Origin: Burkholderia sp. BCC0322
GTDB lineage: Bacteria > Pseudomonadota > Gammaproteobacteria > Burkholderiales > Burkholderiaceae
Reading direction: 5' to 3'
NCBI RefSeq assembly: GCF_902833045.1
Contig: NZ_CADFDU010000005.1
Span: 583-64,582 of the forward strand
DNA: 64,000 nucleotides
A model generated the notes under the pieces. The model worked only from the letters and a program-made list of their open reading frames with translations, searched no databases and was not told where the DNA came from. The number at the start of each line of letters is the position of its first letter. The first letter of the stretch is position 1. The translations under genes were made by a program, and so were the position numbers. Shown here piece by piece: positions 63,776 through 64,000 of the stretch.

Positions 63776-64000
63776 TTACGCCACCCCGGCCATCCTCGAC
63801 GCATCGACCAGCATCTGCACGCCGAGCCCGCCGAGAATGAGCCCCATCGCCCAGCGCTGCGCGAGCAGCAGCGTCGGGCGTCCGAGCAGGAATTTCGCGA
63901 TGCGGCTCGAACCGATCGCCACCAGCCCGTTCGCGCAAGCGAATGCGGTGATCAGCAGCGAACCGAGAAACAGCGATTGCCCGAGCACGCTGCCGTTCCG
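63776..64000 (-). CDS. LysE-family exporter, C-terminal part
   Basis: Only the last 74 or so residues are in the window; the gene continues past the right edge. The visible part has two hydrophobic helices with SVLGQSLFLGSLLITAFACANGLVA and a helix ending RWAMGLILGGLGVQMLVDASR, the standard end of LysE/RhtB amino-acid exporters. It converges on the permease gene. Confidence 0.75.
   Translation of the reverse strand, partial: RNGSVLGQSLFLGSLLITAFACANGLVAIGSSRIAKFLLGRPTLLLAQRWAMGLILGGLGVQMLVDASRMAGVA

Overview
The window is from a high-GC Burkholderia-type genome, most likely a Burkholderia cepacia complex species. Three things point to this: the 16S rRNA gene, the strong GC bias of the coding sequence, and a partition site, GTTGTCACGTGACAAC, which matches what I recall for the third replicon (chromosome 3 / pC3) of that group. 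The window contains the replication and partition locus of that replicon. An iteron origin (about 32.6-33.6 kb) is followed by repA (+). parB and parA (both -) converge on repA, and a parS cluster lies upstream of parA (37.0-38.3 kb).

Layout. 0-2.2 kb: 3' side to 5' side of an rRNA operon on the minus strand (tRNA-Ile, 16S, leader with boxA-like element, strong promoter, insulating terminator). 2.3-12.5 kb: minus-strand housekeeping-like block with a DUF429 protein, a MESH1-like HD hydrolase, an SbcCD/YhaNO-like nuclease pair, a short CbrC-like protein and several exported or lipoproteins. 12.5-20.2 kb: gamma-glutamyltransferase lipoprotein, a LysR regulator divergent from an arylsulfotransferase-like propeller and NCS2 permease, a DUF2165 membrane protein, and a tyrosine-recombinase fold protein that has lost its catalytic residues. 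20.2-24.6 kb: a RES-Xre toxin-antitoxin pair, a catalase remnant, an HD protein divergent from a GlxA-type regulator, and a DUF4148 protein. 24.9-31.2 kb: dienelactone hydrolase, sulfonate-type binding protein, LysR, a purA paralogue divergent from another LysR, and a second DUF4148-like protein.

31.2-38.8 kb is the replicon core: very low coding density around repA/parAB, many iterons and five parS sites. 38.7-46.9 kb is accessory: an AraC remnant, a metallo-beta-lactamase-fold hydrolase divergent from TetR, a flavodoxin, DUF2889, a ProQ-domain RNA chaperone, a DMT transporter with a histidine-rich tail, a frameshifted VOC protein, and a NifQ-like plus Mop pair suggesting molybdenum handling. 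47.0-52.4 kb is a marR-led efflux operon (FUSC, DUF1656, HlyD, outer-membrane factor) whose inner-membrane FUSC gene carries an in-frame TAG. 52.7-56.0 kb has a MaoC-type hydratase, a DUF1330 protein and a fused dihydroxyacetone kinase.

56.2-63.7 kb is a sulfone/organosulfur scavenging locus: a sigma-54 activator (SfnR-like) and an acyl-CoA-dehydrogenase-like oxidoreductase on the minus strand, and msuE-like FMN reductase, sfnG, an SfnB-family oxidoreductase and an APC permease on the plus strand. A near-perfect sigma-54 promoter precedes msuE, with an inverted-repeat upstream activating site. The lone sulfonate-type binding protein and the arylsulfotransferase-like protein fit the same sulfur theme. 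A LysE-type exporter runs off the right end. Four decayed or interrupted genes, and long noncoding stretches at the replicon core, are typical of a secondary replicon undergoing turnover.
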